Shown here one piece after another: positions 7,666 to 16,900 of a DNA stretch of 44,502 nt (its first letter is position 1; every line of letters starts with the position of its first letter). Location of the stretch: IMG/VR virus record IMGVR_UViG_3300042364_000286, positions 1 to 44,502 of that record; one strand, 5' to 3'. The notes under the pieces are model-generated. The model was not told the origin of the DNA and did not search any database. It was given only the letters and a program-made list of their open reading frames with translations. Both the position numbers and the translations under genes were made by a program. Origin of the DNA: a virus.

Positions 7666-9035
7666 TGACCATCTGGGCCACCATCATCAAGCGCTTTCGA
7701 GCGCCGCCGCTGCCCAAGCCTACGCAGGATTACGACAAGGGATATCTTGACAACCTCGTCAACATCCTGCGCCTGTACTTCAACCAACTAGATAACCTGC
7801 TGGAGCAGATCGTGGCAACTACTGGAAGCGCTGTGCCAGTCTCCATCGGCGGGACCAACGTCGATGCGTTTGGGCGGCTAAGAACCAGCGCACCATACAC
7901 CATCTTTGATTCTCAAAACCGCTACGCTATTGACAATCAGTTTGACACCAGCACGGCCACTGGGGGGTCAACCACGTACCTGCCCAACGAATCATCGGTG
8001 CGGATGGATGTCACCACTTCCAGTGGTTCTGAAGTTGTAAGACAAACTTACAGGTGCATGCCGTACCAGCCGGGTAAGGGGTTGTTGTGTTTGGCTACGT
8101 TCGTCATGAACACTGCCAAAACCGGGCTTCGCCAGCGGGTGGGGTACTTTGGAACCCAGAACGGCGTGTTTATCCAGCAAGCAGACAGCACCGTCTCCTT
8201 TGTCCTGCGGTCTTACATCTCAGGATCTGTCAGCGATGCGCGGGCGGTCAACCAAGCGGATTGGAACGGCGACAAACTTAACGGTACTGGAGACTCCGGC
8301 TACACCCTGGACCTGACCAAAGCACAAATTTTGTGGATGGACTTTGAATGGCTTGGGGTTGGATCTGTTCGATGCGGGTTCATCATTGACGGCAACTACA
8401 TCGTCTGCCATACCTTTGAGAATGCAAACGACATCACTTCTGTTTACATGACCACGGCAATTTTGCCGGTCAGGTACGAGATTACCAACACCGCAGCGAC
8501 GGCCAGCGCTTCGTCTCTGAAACAAATTTGCTCCTCGGTGGTTTCAGAAGGCGGTTACGAGCAGACATCCATTGAGCACGTTGCCCGCAGAACAACGACC
8601 AAAACTTCGATCAGCACGACCTTTCTCCCTTTGGTGTCCATCCGTCTGGCTTCCACCGCGCTGAACGCAGTGGTGCTGCCCGTAAAATTTAACGTGATGC
8701 CGACCTCGACGGGGGATGACTTTGAGGTTATCCTGGCAAAGAACAGCACGGGGCTGACCTCGGCCTCTTGGGCTGCGGTGGCAAGCGATGCCAACGTGGA
8801 GATGGACACTTCTGCCACGGCCATGACGGTAGGCACCATCGTAGATATCCAGTACGTGAAGTCCACTAACCAGTCCAGCGGGACGATCAACCAGACTGCT
8901 GGGTACAACTGGGATCTTCAGTTGGGCTCCTCCTTGACGGGGACGAGTGATATCTATACGCTGGGCATCCGGGTGCTGTCGGGCTCTTCCGGTGCGGCCA
9001 TCGGGTCTTTGACCTTCTACGACTTGACGCAGTGA
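7665..9035 (+). CDS. Conserved virion structural protein (FGRLRTS/FDSQ family)
   Basis: A 456-residue protein. The N-terminal ~60 residues hold a helix (DYDKGYLDNLVNILRLYF, NQLDNLLEQI), then the signature DAFGRLRTSAPYTIFDSQNRY (residues ~65-85), which recurs in virion proteins of many aquatic phages. The rest is beta-rich with W, Y and G, including LWMDFEWLGVGSVRCGFI and a C-terminal jelly-roll-like region ending GSLTFYDLTQ. The start is coupled to the previous gene by TAATG, and the next gene begins 1 bp after the stop. Location in the tail module suggests a tail or fibre-attachment component; the family is well known but functionally unassigned. Confidence 0.75.
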   Translation: MTIWATIIKRFRAPPLPKPTQDYDKGYLDNLVNILRLYFNQLDNLLEQIVATTGSAVPVSIGGTNVDAFGRLRTSAPYTIFDSQNRYAIDNQFDTSTATGGSTTYLPNESSVRMDVTTSSGSEVVRQTYRCMPYQPGKGLLCLATFVMNTAKTGLRQRVGYFGTQNGVFIQQADSTVSFVLRSYISGSVSDARAVNQADWNGDKLNGTGDSGYTLDLTKAQILWMDFEWLGVGSVRCGFIIDGNYIVCHTFENANDITSVYMTTAILPVRYEITNTAATASASSLKQICSSVVSEGGYEQTSIEHVARRTTTKTSISTTFLPLVSIRLASTALNAVVLPVKFNVMPTSTGDDFEVILAKNSTGLTSASWAAVASDANVEMDTSATAMTVGTIVDIQYVKSTNQSSGTINQTAGYNWDLQLGSSLTGTSDIYTLGIRVLSGSSGAAIGSLTFYDLTQ

Positions 9036-9036
9036 T

Positions 9037-10470
9037 ATGGCCTACGATCCAAAATCTTTCCTAGATCAGGCCCTGAAGACGGGGTTTCAGTCTATTGTGG
9101 CTGGCCCAAGCGGGGAAGGCGATCCTGGCGGTCAAGTTTTAGACACCGTTGCTGAATTTAGTGGGGTTCAAGTTCGCCCGTTGGTTTACGGAGGTACCGA
9201 AGACGCACCTGAAAACGGGTATATGGTCAGTGCTCCGCTATCAGGAAAATATGAAGGTTACCACCGAAACGATATCTACGACAACAACGGGAAGTTTGTA
9301 CGAACCGCAATTTCCGAACCGCAAAAGACTTCTGGACTAACAGACCTAGTAAAATTTGCAGTAAACGCGGCAAGTTTTGGTGGTTTCGGCCCTATTGCTA
9401 CTGCTGCGGCAAACGCTTACAAGGGAGTTCAGGCTGCCAAGAGTGGTGATTGGCTGTCCGCCGCTGCGTCAATTTTGCCTGGAGTGGGTCAGATCCCAGG
9501 TGTAAGTTCAGAGCTTGCAAATACCCTAAAAACTGCCGGTGGCTACGCAAAAACTGGCAGCGCTATTCAGAAAGCAATTGAGAACAAAGACATCCTTGCG
9601 CTGCTTGAGTCCACATCAGGTATCCCTGGTGCACCAAAAGTCCCGACAGAACTTACTGATGTCCTAAAAGGCGTAGGGCAAGCAAGTCGTATACGAGAAG
9701 CTGTAAAGAACGATAACTTCCAAGGACTTTTTAACGAGATAGTGGGGGCTAGTAAAGCTGGCGGCAAATCGGGCAAGAAATACTTCCCTGGATACGAGAC
9801 GCCCGGAGAAATTCAAGAAGGCTTCTTTGATGTCGATGGGCCAGGGTACATGGAGCCCGACGCAGGGGATCTGCCTGACTGGGCGCTTGACCCGTATAAA
9901 GATGACACTACGCCAGCCTCATTCAAACTGCCAACTGACGAAGATTACGAAGAGCTTGAAAGCATACTGCTACGGTATCCAGAGCAGCAAGAACGTGCTG
10001 CTGAACCCAAAACGTCAATGAGCCCGAACGAACTGAACAAGTTTCTTGAGGCGAACATTGACGATCCCGACACCATCGAGATGTTGATGCAGGATTACTT
10101 CCCTGAGTTGTACCGCCAGACTATCGACGTAACTGGCACGCTGCCGAAGAAAGATGTCATCATCCCAGACTGGGATTTCATGGAAGAGCCTGACCGCACG
10201 CCGGGTACGCCGCTTGACACGCCGTCAGATGAAGATAGAACTGTGGCTACCACACCCGCACCTGCTCCTGGGCCTGCGCCCGCTCCTGGGCCTGCGCCCG
10301 CTCCTGGGCCTGCGCCCGCTCCCGGTCCTGCTCCCGGCATGGATCTGTCAGTATTGTTCGCACTCCTCGGCGCTGGGCAAGGTCAGGATCGGCAAGCGCC
10401 CGCACAGGTTAACGTGGCACGCGGCACACCAGAATCGCCTTACGGCTTGATGTACGATTTGAGAGGTTGA
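9037..10470 (+). CDS. Putative internal virion protein with PAPAPG linker
   Basis: A 477-residue protein not matching a family I can name. Residues 1-100 are mixed. About 105-200 form an Ala/Gly-rich hydrophobic segment (FGGFGPIATAAANAY, ASILPGVGQIPGVSS) common in phage internal or ejection proteins. About 280-400 are acidic (DDTTPASFKLPTDEDYEELE). A Pro/Ala linker of repeated PAPAPG follows (about 408-434), then a short hydrophobic C-terminal piece (MDLSVLFALLGAGQ) and a tail ending YGLMYDLRG. No enzyme motif is seen. It lies in a run of similar low-complexity proteins leading to the giant polyvalent gene, so an internal or ejected virion role is inferred. Confidence 0.65.
   Translation: MAYDPKSFLDQALKTGFQSIVAGPSGEGDPGGQVLDTVAEFSGVQVRPLVYGGTEDAPENGYMVSAPLSGKYEGYHRNDIYDNNGKFVRTAISEPQKTSGLTDLVKFAVNAASFGGFGPIATAAANAYKGVQAAKSGDWLSAAASILPGVGQIPGVSSELANTLKTAGGYAKTGSAIQKAIENKDILALLESTSGIPGAPKVPTELTDVLKGVGQASRIREAVKNDNFQGLFNEIVGASKAGGKSGKKYFPGYETPGEIQEGFFDVDGPGYMEPDAGDLPDWALDPYKDDTTPASFKLPTDEDYEELESILLRYPEQQERAAEPKTSMSPNELNKFLEANIDDPDTIEMLMQDYFPELYRQTIDVTGTLPKKDVIIPDWDFMEEPDRTPGTPLDTPSDEDRTVATTPAPAPGPAPAPGPAPAPGPAPAPGPAPGMDLSVLFALLGAGQGQDRQAPAQVNVARGTPESPYGLMYDLRG
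10255..10338 (+). repeat. 18-bp tandem coding repeat (Pro-Ala linker)
   Basis: A near-perfect tandem of the 18-mer CCTGCGCCCGCTCCTGGG, about four units, encoding PAPAPG. Units are nearly identical at DNA level, which implies recent slippage or expansion. Copy number should differ between relatives. Confidence 0.85.
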
Positions 10471-10471
10471 T

Positions 10472-11284
10472 ATGGATGACGATGAAAAGTACGGCATTGG
10501 GAATGCAACGCAATACTTTAGCGACTGGGAAAACTACAACTACGATGACCCTGGCGTAGCTTCAAACCCAGACATTTTTACTGGATTGCCGCTATACGCA
10601 CGCGATCCGTATGCAGACGAAGGTGGCTTTGGGGATGTTGGAGGCACGCCGTCTGGTGGTGGCGTAGAAACTGCCGACCAAGAGTACCGCACAAGTCCTG
10701 CTAGTGGGGACACCTCCTTTAGCCGCATGATCAAAGACATGATGGGCGCTGGAGGAGCCAAAGGGCTGTTGGGCAAGGGGCTGGACTTCGCCACTTCCAA
10801 AGGAGGCCTCGCTGCGCTCATGGCGCTCTTGTCATATCTCGACCGGCAGAAGGGCACCAGCTACGGCGGTGGCACAACGCAAGCCTACGCAGGTCCGTCA
10901 AAGCCTCTCACATCTAGTACGGTTCAGGGCAAATACGGTCCGCTGGTGACCTACGCAGCCAACGGCGGCTTGATGCAGGCTTACGCCAACGGCGGCAAGG
11001 TGCAGATGGAAGATGGCGGCTTCGTCATGACCAAGAAGGCTGTGGACGGCGCAGGTGGCCCAAGGGGTATACAGCAACTGGTCCCAGGTGCGAGAATGAT
11101 CGGGGGCCCGCCTGACCCGACAGGACGCAAAGATCTCACCCCCGCAGTGATTCATGGCCCCAACGGAACCACCCCTGCCAAGGTGTCTAGTGGTGAAGCG
11201 TATATCCCCAGGTGGGCAGTTGAAGACCAAGGCGGCGCGGAAGAAATGTACGCACTGATGAACAACCTGCAGAGGAGCGCATGA
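10472..11284 (+). CDS. Putative virion protein with glycine-rich hinge motif
   Basis: A 270-residue protein starting 1 bp after the previous stop. The N-terminus is acidic (MDDDEKYGIG). About residues 85-125 are Gly/Leu/Ala-rich (MMGAGGAKGLLGKGLDF). At 160-190 the motif GGLMQAYANGGKVQMEDGG is seen, a glycine hinge frequent in aquatic-phage virion proteins and echoed in the 12310-13995 product. The C-terminus carries PAKVSSGEAYIPRWAV, resembling the SDGEYVIP motif at the end of such proteins. No enzymatic signature. Its stop overlaps the next ATG (ATGA at 11281-11284). Structural or internal virion role inferred from context. Confidence 0.65.
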   Translation: MDDDEKYGIGNATQYFSDWENYNYDDPGVASNPDIFTGLPLYARDPYADEGGFGDVGGTPSGGGVETADQEYRTSPASGDTSFSRMIKDMMGAGGAKGLLGKGLDFATSKGGLAALMALLSYLDRQKGTSYGGGTTQAYAGPSKPLTSSTVQGKYGPLVTYAANGGLMQAYANGGKVQMEDGGFVMTKKAVDGAGGPRGIQQLVPGARMIGGPPDPTGRKDLTPAVIHGPNGTTPAKVSSGEAYIPRWAVEDQGGAEEMYALMNNLQRSA

Positions 11285-12300
11285 TGGCAACAGCACAAGA
11301 AATGGCTTCCCGTATCGACCTCAAGCTCCCCGCTGATTGGGACAAGCTAGATGGAAGCCAGAAGATTGCCTTCTACAACCAGCACGGCATCACACCTGAC
11401 AAACTTGCGCAGGCGGGCGTAAGTCAAAAAGATATTAAGTCGATGCAGAGTGCGGGCTACACAGGTAGTCCGTTCAGTTCCAACTTTGCGTCTATCCCAG
11501 CGTCTCAGTCAACGCTGAGTCCAAACTTTTCCAACTATGTCTACAAGATGTTGGGGTTGGGAGAAAGGGCTGCGGATCTTTCGTATCGGCCTTTCACTGG
11601 CGAACGCTTCGCGCCCACAGCAGACCTACAAAAGCAAGCCTTCCGAGGTATCGCGGGGCTACAAGACTACAAGCCTACGGAATTCAACACGGGGCTAGGC
11701 CCGCTTGGCTCTGTTCAGGATTACATGAACCCGTACACGACGGGTGTAACGGACATCGTAGCCCGAGAGGCGCGAAGGCAAGCGGATATTGGGCGAACTT
11801 CTGAGCAAGCACGTCTCGCTCAAGCGGGTGCATATGGTGGTTCCCGGCAAGCCATCATGGAAGCAGAACGTCAACGCAATCTTGGGACACAGATTGAGGA
11901 CATCACGACCAAAGGCTTGCAGTCTGCCTACGACCGTGCGATGGAGCAGCGTTTTGGGGAGTCCAAACTCGGCCTGGAAGCGCAGGGAATGGGTGAAAAG
12001 TCGGAGCAGTTTGGTGCTGAATACGGTCTCAAGTCTTTGGGTCAGCAGCTTTCTGCCGGGGAGACGCAACGCCAGATCGCACAGCAGCCTCTGGACTTTG
12101 GCTACCAGCAGTTCCAAGAGTCGGTGAAGTTCCCGTATCAGCAGGCTACGTACATGCAGTCGTTGTTGGGTGGGTTGCCATTGCAGGCAGCGCCGTATTC
12201 GTCAAATCAAGGGCAGTCTGGGATGTTCTCGGGTCTGCAGGGCGCACTGGCTGGGCTGGCGCTGTACAACGCCTTCAATCCTACGGCTACGCCGAAGTAA
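11281..12300 (+). CDS. Putative internal/ejection virion protein
   Basis: A 339-residue protein beginning at 11281; a second ATG at 11284 is in frame, so the exact start may shift by one codon. An N-terminal helix (ADWDKLDGSQKIAFYNQHGIT) is followed by YRPFTGERFAPTADLQKQAF, DYMNPYTTGVTDIV, and a long Gln/Arg/Ala-rich helical region (about 150-280; REARRQADIGRTSEQARLAQ, GAYGGSRQAIMEAERQRN). This YxPFTGxRFA ... YMNPYTxxV pattern is common in podophage and marine-phage internal proteins. A short Ala/Gly/Leu hydrophobic segment lies near the C-terminus (GLQGALAGLALYNAF). It probably belongs to the DNA-ejection apparatus (inference). Confidence 0.65.
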   Translation: MMATAQEMASRIDLKLPADWDKLDGSQKIAFYNQHGITPDKLAQAGVSQKDIKSMQSAGYTGSPFSSNFASIPASQSTLSPNFSNYVYKMLGLGERAADLSYRPFTGERFAPTADLQKQAFRGIAGLQDYKPTEFNTGLGPLGSVQDYMNPYTTGVTDIVAREARRQADIGRTSEQARLAQAGAYGGSRQAIMEAERQRNLGTQIEDITTKGLQSAYDRAMEQRFGESKLGLEAQGMGEKSEQFGAEYGLKSLGQQLSAGETQRQIAQQPLDFGYQQFQESVKFPYQQATYMQSLLGGLPLQAAPYSSNQGQSGMFSGLQGALAGLALYNAFNPTATPK

Positions 12301-12309
12301 GGAATCGAC

Positions 12310-13995
12310 ATGCAACCGCAAGGTATTCGTTCGGTGATGCCACAAGGGGCGCAAGCCCCGATGCCCGGTCAAGCGCCTATGCAAACGCAACCGATGCCGG
12401 GGATGATGCCTAGTCAGTCGGGGCCAAAGCCTGGGCTGACGGCGTTTGTGCCGTCTCTGGTGGGGCTTGAGATTCCGCAGATGCTGCAATTGTTTGGAGA
12501 CCCAAATTCTCCCATCCCCAAGAACCGAGTACTTGCTGCAATTGTTGAGAAGCAAAAAGAGATGGCTGCACGAAAGTCAGTGCAGAACCAGATGGCTATG
12601 CAGCAGAACGCTGCGCAACAGCCCCCTATTGCACAGCAAGTAGTGGCGCAAGCGCAGCAGATGCAGGCCGAAGAGCCCGTCATGGCGGCGCATGGTGGCG
12701 AGATGCACGGCTACGCAGGTGGCGGCGCGGTGGCGTTTGAAAACGGTGGCGATGTTCAGCACTTTAGGGATGGTTCTAACGAAAACGGTATCCAGTCCTT
12801 TATGGAGCGGTTCCCGAAAGACTCGGGGGCAAGAATGCTTTACGAATGGATTAAGGCAGGGCGGCCAGCGTTGAAGAAACCGATACTTGACGCGCTAGTT
12901 GAAAAAGAACAACAAGTGGTTGAAAGCACCACGGATACTGGCGATGAACTGTCCCGTATGCTGGGCCGAGCGCCTGCGCCAGTTCCTATGGCAATGCGAG
13001 ATACGCGTGGGGCTACACCCGAAACGGTGGCGGCTGCACGTAACCTGGGCACAGGACAACAACGTCCCCCAGCAACGTCTGCTGCCGCAGCCCCTGCGGC
13101 TCCCATGCCCGGTATTCGCAGTACGCTGACTCCTGAAGAGCAGCGCATGTACGCTGAGCGCAAAGCTGCACTTGAAGGCCGCAAGACGCTGCCCGCAGAT
13201 CTGCTTGCAGGTCGCGCAGGACTATCAGCGTTGATGCAGAAGAACCTTGCTGAAGAGCGGGCTGAAGCCGAGACGTTTGGCAAGGAAGCTCTGGCTGCTC
13301 GGGATGCGGCACTTGCGCGTGCGCAGCGTGACGTATTTAGTGACCCGATGGCTTTGCTTGGACTGGCTGGGACGATTGATACCCGCAAGGGTCAGGGCAT
13401 GGGCTCGTTTGCTCGCGGTCTGTCAGGCATCATGGGTCAGCGCGAAGCCGCCGCTGAGGCTGCACGCAAAGAGTACGCCACCGCTCAAGGCACCATGCGC
13501 GTGCTTCAGTCCAATATTCGGCGCGGCAACATGCTGGAGGCCCAGCGTGTCCTGGCAATGCAGGAAAATGACGTTGGTCGTGTCAACCAGCTTGACGATG
13601 CGATTGCGCAGAACGCAGCCGAGCGTGCCAAGCTTGAGCGCGAAGTCCAGAACAAGGCGTTTGATCAGGCATTGGAAGGCCGCAGGGTTGCGGCCACGGA
13701 GCGCACGGCACGGGCCTCAGAAATCAGTGCCGGCAAGCCTACGGGCATAGAGGCAACTTATGGCCTGTTCAAGCGTGATCCGGCAGGCTTCAAGCAGTTC
13801 CTTGAGGCGCAGCAAGAGCCCAAGAGTGAAGCAACCGATAGAGCCGCAATGCTCAAGGCTATCGTCGGTGAAGCCATCAAGAACCCGCTGATGCTGAATC
13901 AGTACCCGCCTGAGATCCAGGCGCTTGTTCGCAACGAAATTGCCAAGCTCGGCGTTGTCGGCGCTATCCCCCGAGGCTCTGCAGTGAGAGAATAA
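12310..13995 (+). CDS. Putative internal virion protein, Gln/Met/Ala-rich
   Basis: A 561-residue protein with SD AAGGAATC before the ATG. Residues 1-45 are Pro/Met/Gln-rich (QAPMPGQAPMQTQPMPGMMP). Residues 60-115 form a Gln-rich helix. Residues ~125-150 hold the glycine hinge HGGEMHGYAGGGAVAFENGG, shared in style with the 10472-11284 product. Residues 280-480 are a long Ala/Glu/Arg coiled coil, and the C-terminus is predicted helical. No catalytic motif is seen. Composition and position directly before the giant polyvalent gene argue for an internal or ejected virion component. The start of the giant gene follows 3 bp after this stop. Confidence 0.65.
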   Translation: MQPQGIRSVMPQGAQAPMPGQAPMQTQPMPGMMPSQSGPKPGLTAFVPSLVGLEIPQMLQLFGDPNSPIPKNRVLAAIVEKQKEMAARKSVQNQMAMQQNAAQQPPIAQQVVAQAQQMQAEEPVMAAHGGEMHGYAGGGAVAFENGGDVQHFRDGSNENGIQSFMERFPKDSGARMLYEWIKAGRPALKKPILDALVEKEQQVVESTTDTGDELSRMLGRAPAPVPMAMRDTRGATPETVAAARNLGTGQQRPPATSAAAAPAAPMPGIRSTLTPEEQRMYAERKAALEGRKTLPADLLAGRAGLSALMQKNLAEERAEAETFGKEALAARDAALARAQRDVFSDPMALLGLAGTIDTRKGQGMGSFARGLSGIMGQREAAAEAARKEYATAQGTMRVLQSNIRRGNMLEAQRVLAMQENDVGRVNQLDDAIAQNAAERAKLEREVQNKAFDQALEGRRVAATERTARASEISAGKPTGIEATYGLFKRDPAGFKQFLEAQQEPKSEATDRAAMLKAIVGEAIKNPLMLNQYPPEIQALVRNEIAKLGVVGAIPRGSAVRE

Positions 13996-13998
13996 AAC

Positions 13999-16900
13999 AT
14001 GGCCCAATATCTCCCCCTTCCTGACGGCTCGTATCTGAAACTGCAGGAGGGCGAGAGCCCCGCTGCGGGCTTGCAACGGGCACAGCAAAAGTACCCTGAG
14101 GCGTTTGCGTCTCAAGCCCCCGCACCCAAGCCGGAAGGCGGCTTCATTGCTGCGGCCAAGGCCGGTGCTACCGAGCTAGGTGGTGGGCTGTCTGCGCTTG
14201 CAGGCAAGCTAGGCCTCAAGGATGAAGCCAAGGCAGAGGCCGAGTACCAAGCGGCCAAGAAGCGTGCGGCTGAGATCTTCAAGCCCACCGAAGAGGGCTG
14301 GACTGAAGCGCCGTTCACCAAGTTCAAAGAGTTGCTGGGCGGGTCTGTGCCCTACATGGCCGCGCCCCTTGCCGCTGGTGCTGCCGCTGCTGCGTTGCCC
14401 GTGACGGGCACTGCCGCCGCCCTTACTACGCTCGGTGCTGCCGGTCTGACTTCTGCTGGTCAGTTCACGGCGACCAACCTGTCGAGACAGTTGGAGGAGG
14501 GCAAGAAGCTTGCTGAGACTGATCTGGGCGCTGCCGCCCTGGCAGCAGTCCCTCAGGCCGCGCTGGACACGCTGTCCATGCGGATGATCCCGGGCATCGG
14601 GCGTATCTTCGGTCAGGCAGGCGTCAAGATCACGGCAGAGAACGCCAAGGAGATTGCTGAGCAAGGGCTGAAGAAGACGCTCATCGACTACACCGCCAAG
14701 ACGGGCAAGACCGCAGGCATTGAAGGTGTCACCGAGGCCACACAGCAGGTGTTCGAGCGCTTGCAAGCAGGGCTGAGCATCACTGACCCCCAAGCACGTC
14801 AGGAGTACTTCGACAGCTTCATCGGCGGTGCCGTCCTGGGTGGCACGCTGGCCCCCGCAGGCCGCGCCTTTGAGCGTGGGCGTGAGCAGCGCGAAGCCCG
14901 TGGCCTGCTGCAGCAGCAGGCACAGGAGGAGCGTGCAGCCGCAGCGAAGGCGGAGGAAGCGCGGAAGAAAGACCCGGCCTACGCACTTCAGCTTGACGCT
15001 GACTACCAAGCGGCAGTGCAGCGCATGAAGGAGCTTCAGGCGGCGGTGCCCAAGCGCCCCGCCAAAGACGCGCTGCCTGAAGAGCAGATGGCCTATAGAG
15101 AAGCCGTCGATGCCCGCAATGCGCACCTCAAGGATGTGCTGCAGCCCTTGGCTGCTGAGTACGTGCCACGCAAGGCAGAGATTGCTCAGTTGAAGGAGCA
15201 GCAACGCGTTGCTGGCATGACTCCGCTGGAGTACCAGATGGAGCAGGCAGGCGTTGATCTGACTGAGCCGTCCAAAGAAGAACGCGTGTTCACGGGAGAA
15301 GACGCACTACCCGCTGCCCCGGCCCCTGAAGCGCAGTACGCACAGCAGCAGATAGCTATTGCTAATGAACAATCCCTAATAAACGAGTTTGAACAAAAAG
15401 ATCAAGCCGCAGGGTATGTGCCGTACCTGATGCAAGATCCGGAGATGGCGCGGCGTCTGGTAACAGCACAAACGCCCATCCCAGGAGTTAAGAAAGGCGT
15501 AAGCAATAGTATTCTTGGTGGGCTGAAGCTGCAACTTAAGCGCGCTGATGAACAGCAAGTGCAAGCAGAAGCGGCGGCTCAAAAAGCACAAGAACAAGAA
15601 AAAGAACAAGAACGGCAAATTAGACGCTGGATGATTGGGCTTGCTCGTGATGAGCAACAAGCGCAAGAGATGGCGCTTACGCCTGCGCCCGTGGCAAAAG
15701 AAGAAGCAGTTGTTGATGCACAGCAAGAGCGGCGTATTAAGCTTGCCAACGCTGCTAGAGGCGCTTATCAGCGCGCAATGCAAGCCTATAATACTGCAAC
15801 AGAAGCAGAGCGTGTTTCTGCTTTACGTCGTTTGCGTGGCGCTAAGAAGGCGTATGAGCAGTTAACGGGACAAACGCCGTCAGCTTTGAGCGTTACAGAA
15901 CAAAAAGCGCCGCTTACGGAAGCTACGCAAGCACAGCTTGACAAAGCGCTTACTGAAGTCGCTGGTGCAGCGCCTGCTTCGGCGGAGGAACTGGAGTCCC
16001 GTATCCAGCGTCTGGCTGACACGCGCAAGACGGCTATCGCCAAGGTGTCGGAGAACGCATCTGAGCTTGCCCAGTACGAAAAGCTGACCCAGTACATGGG
16101 TACTCCCCAAGGGTTGTCGGAAGTTGCCCGTACGCCGGAGATGGCAGAGGCAGCTAAGCGGCGCATGACCCCGATGCTGGAGCAGGCGCAAGCTTCGCGT
16201 AACGAGGCGATTGCTGCGGCCATCCAAGAGATCCGACTGCAGCGCGATGCGTCAGGGCTTGTGCCGCTGGACAAGAGTGATGCGGACCTGCAGAACGAGT
16301 TCAGGGCCAAGCTCAACGCGGATCTGCAACAGGCCAAGGGCAAAGCCAAGGTCGATGAGAAGAAGCGGCAGGAAGCGATTGCGCAGCAGCTTCAGCGTAT
16401 CAACGCCCGCATACGTCAGATTGAGGGCGGCGACCGTGCAGGTCGTCTGTTGGGTTACGCGTCTGCGTTCAGGTCTGAGCCCGAGCGTGTTGGGGAACTG
16501 AACAACCTGTACAAGGCATACAGGAGCTTGTCCACGCAGCAAGGGCTGACGCCCCAGGCAGCGCAGCTTAACCGTACGCTGCAGAACCTTGTGGACTTCT
16601 ACACGGTGGGTGGTGGCGCAGCTAAGCCCCGGGTTGTTGCCAAGGGTCCGCGTGAAGCGCGGCGTGAGCTTGTGCTTGGCGAGCGTGCGTTCACTGGGTA
16701 CGAACCCACGGTTGAAGGCACCGAGGTGCGGTACAACAAGCCGCGCAAGATGGCTGAGTACAAGGCCACGCCCGAAGAACAAGCGCTTGTCGAGGATATG
16801 CGGGCTCGGGAGCTTGCAGAACTGAACGAGGCTGCAGACCAGCAGTACACACCAGAGACTTCAGACCGGGTCAAGAAGCAGATCTTTGACGCGCTGCGTC

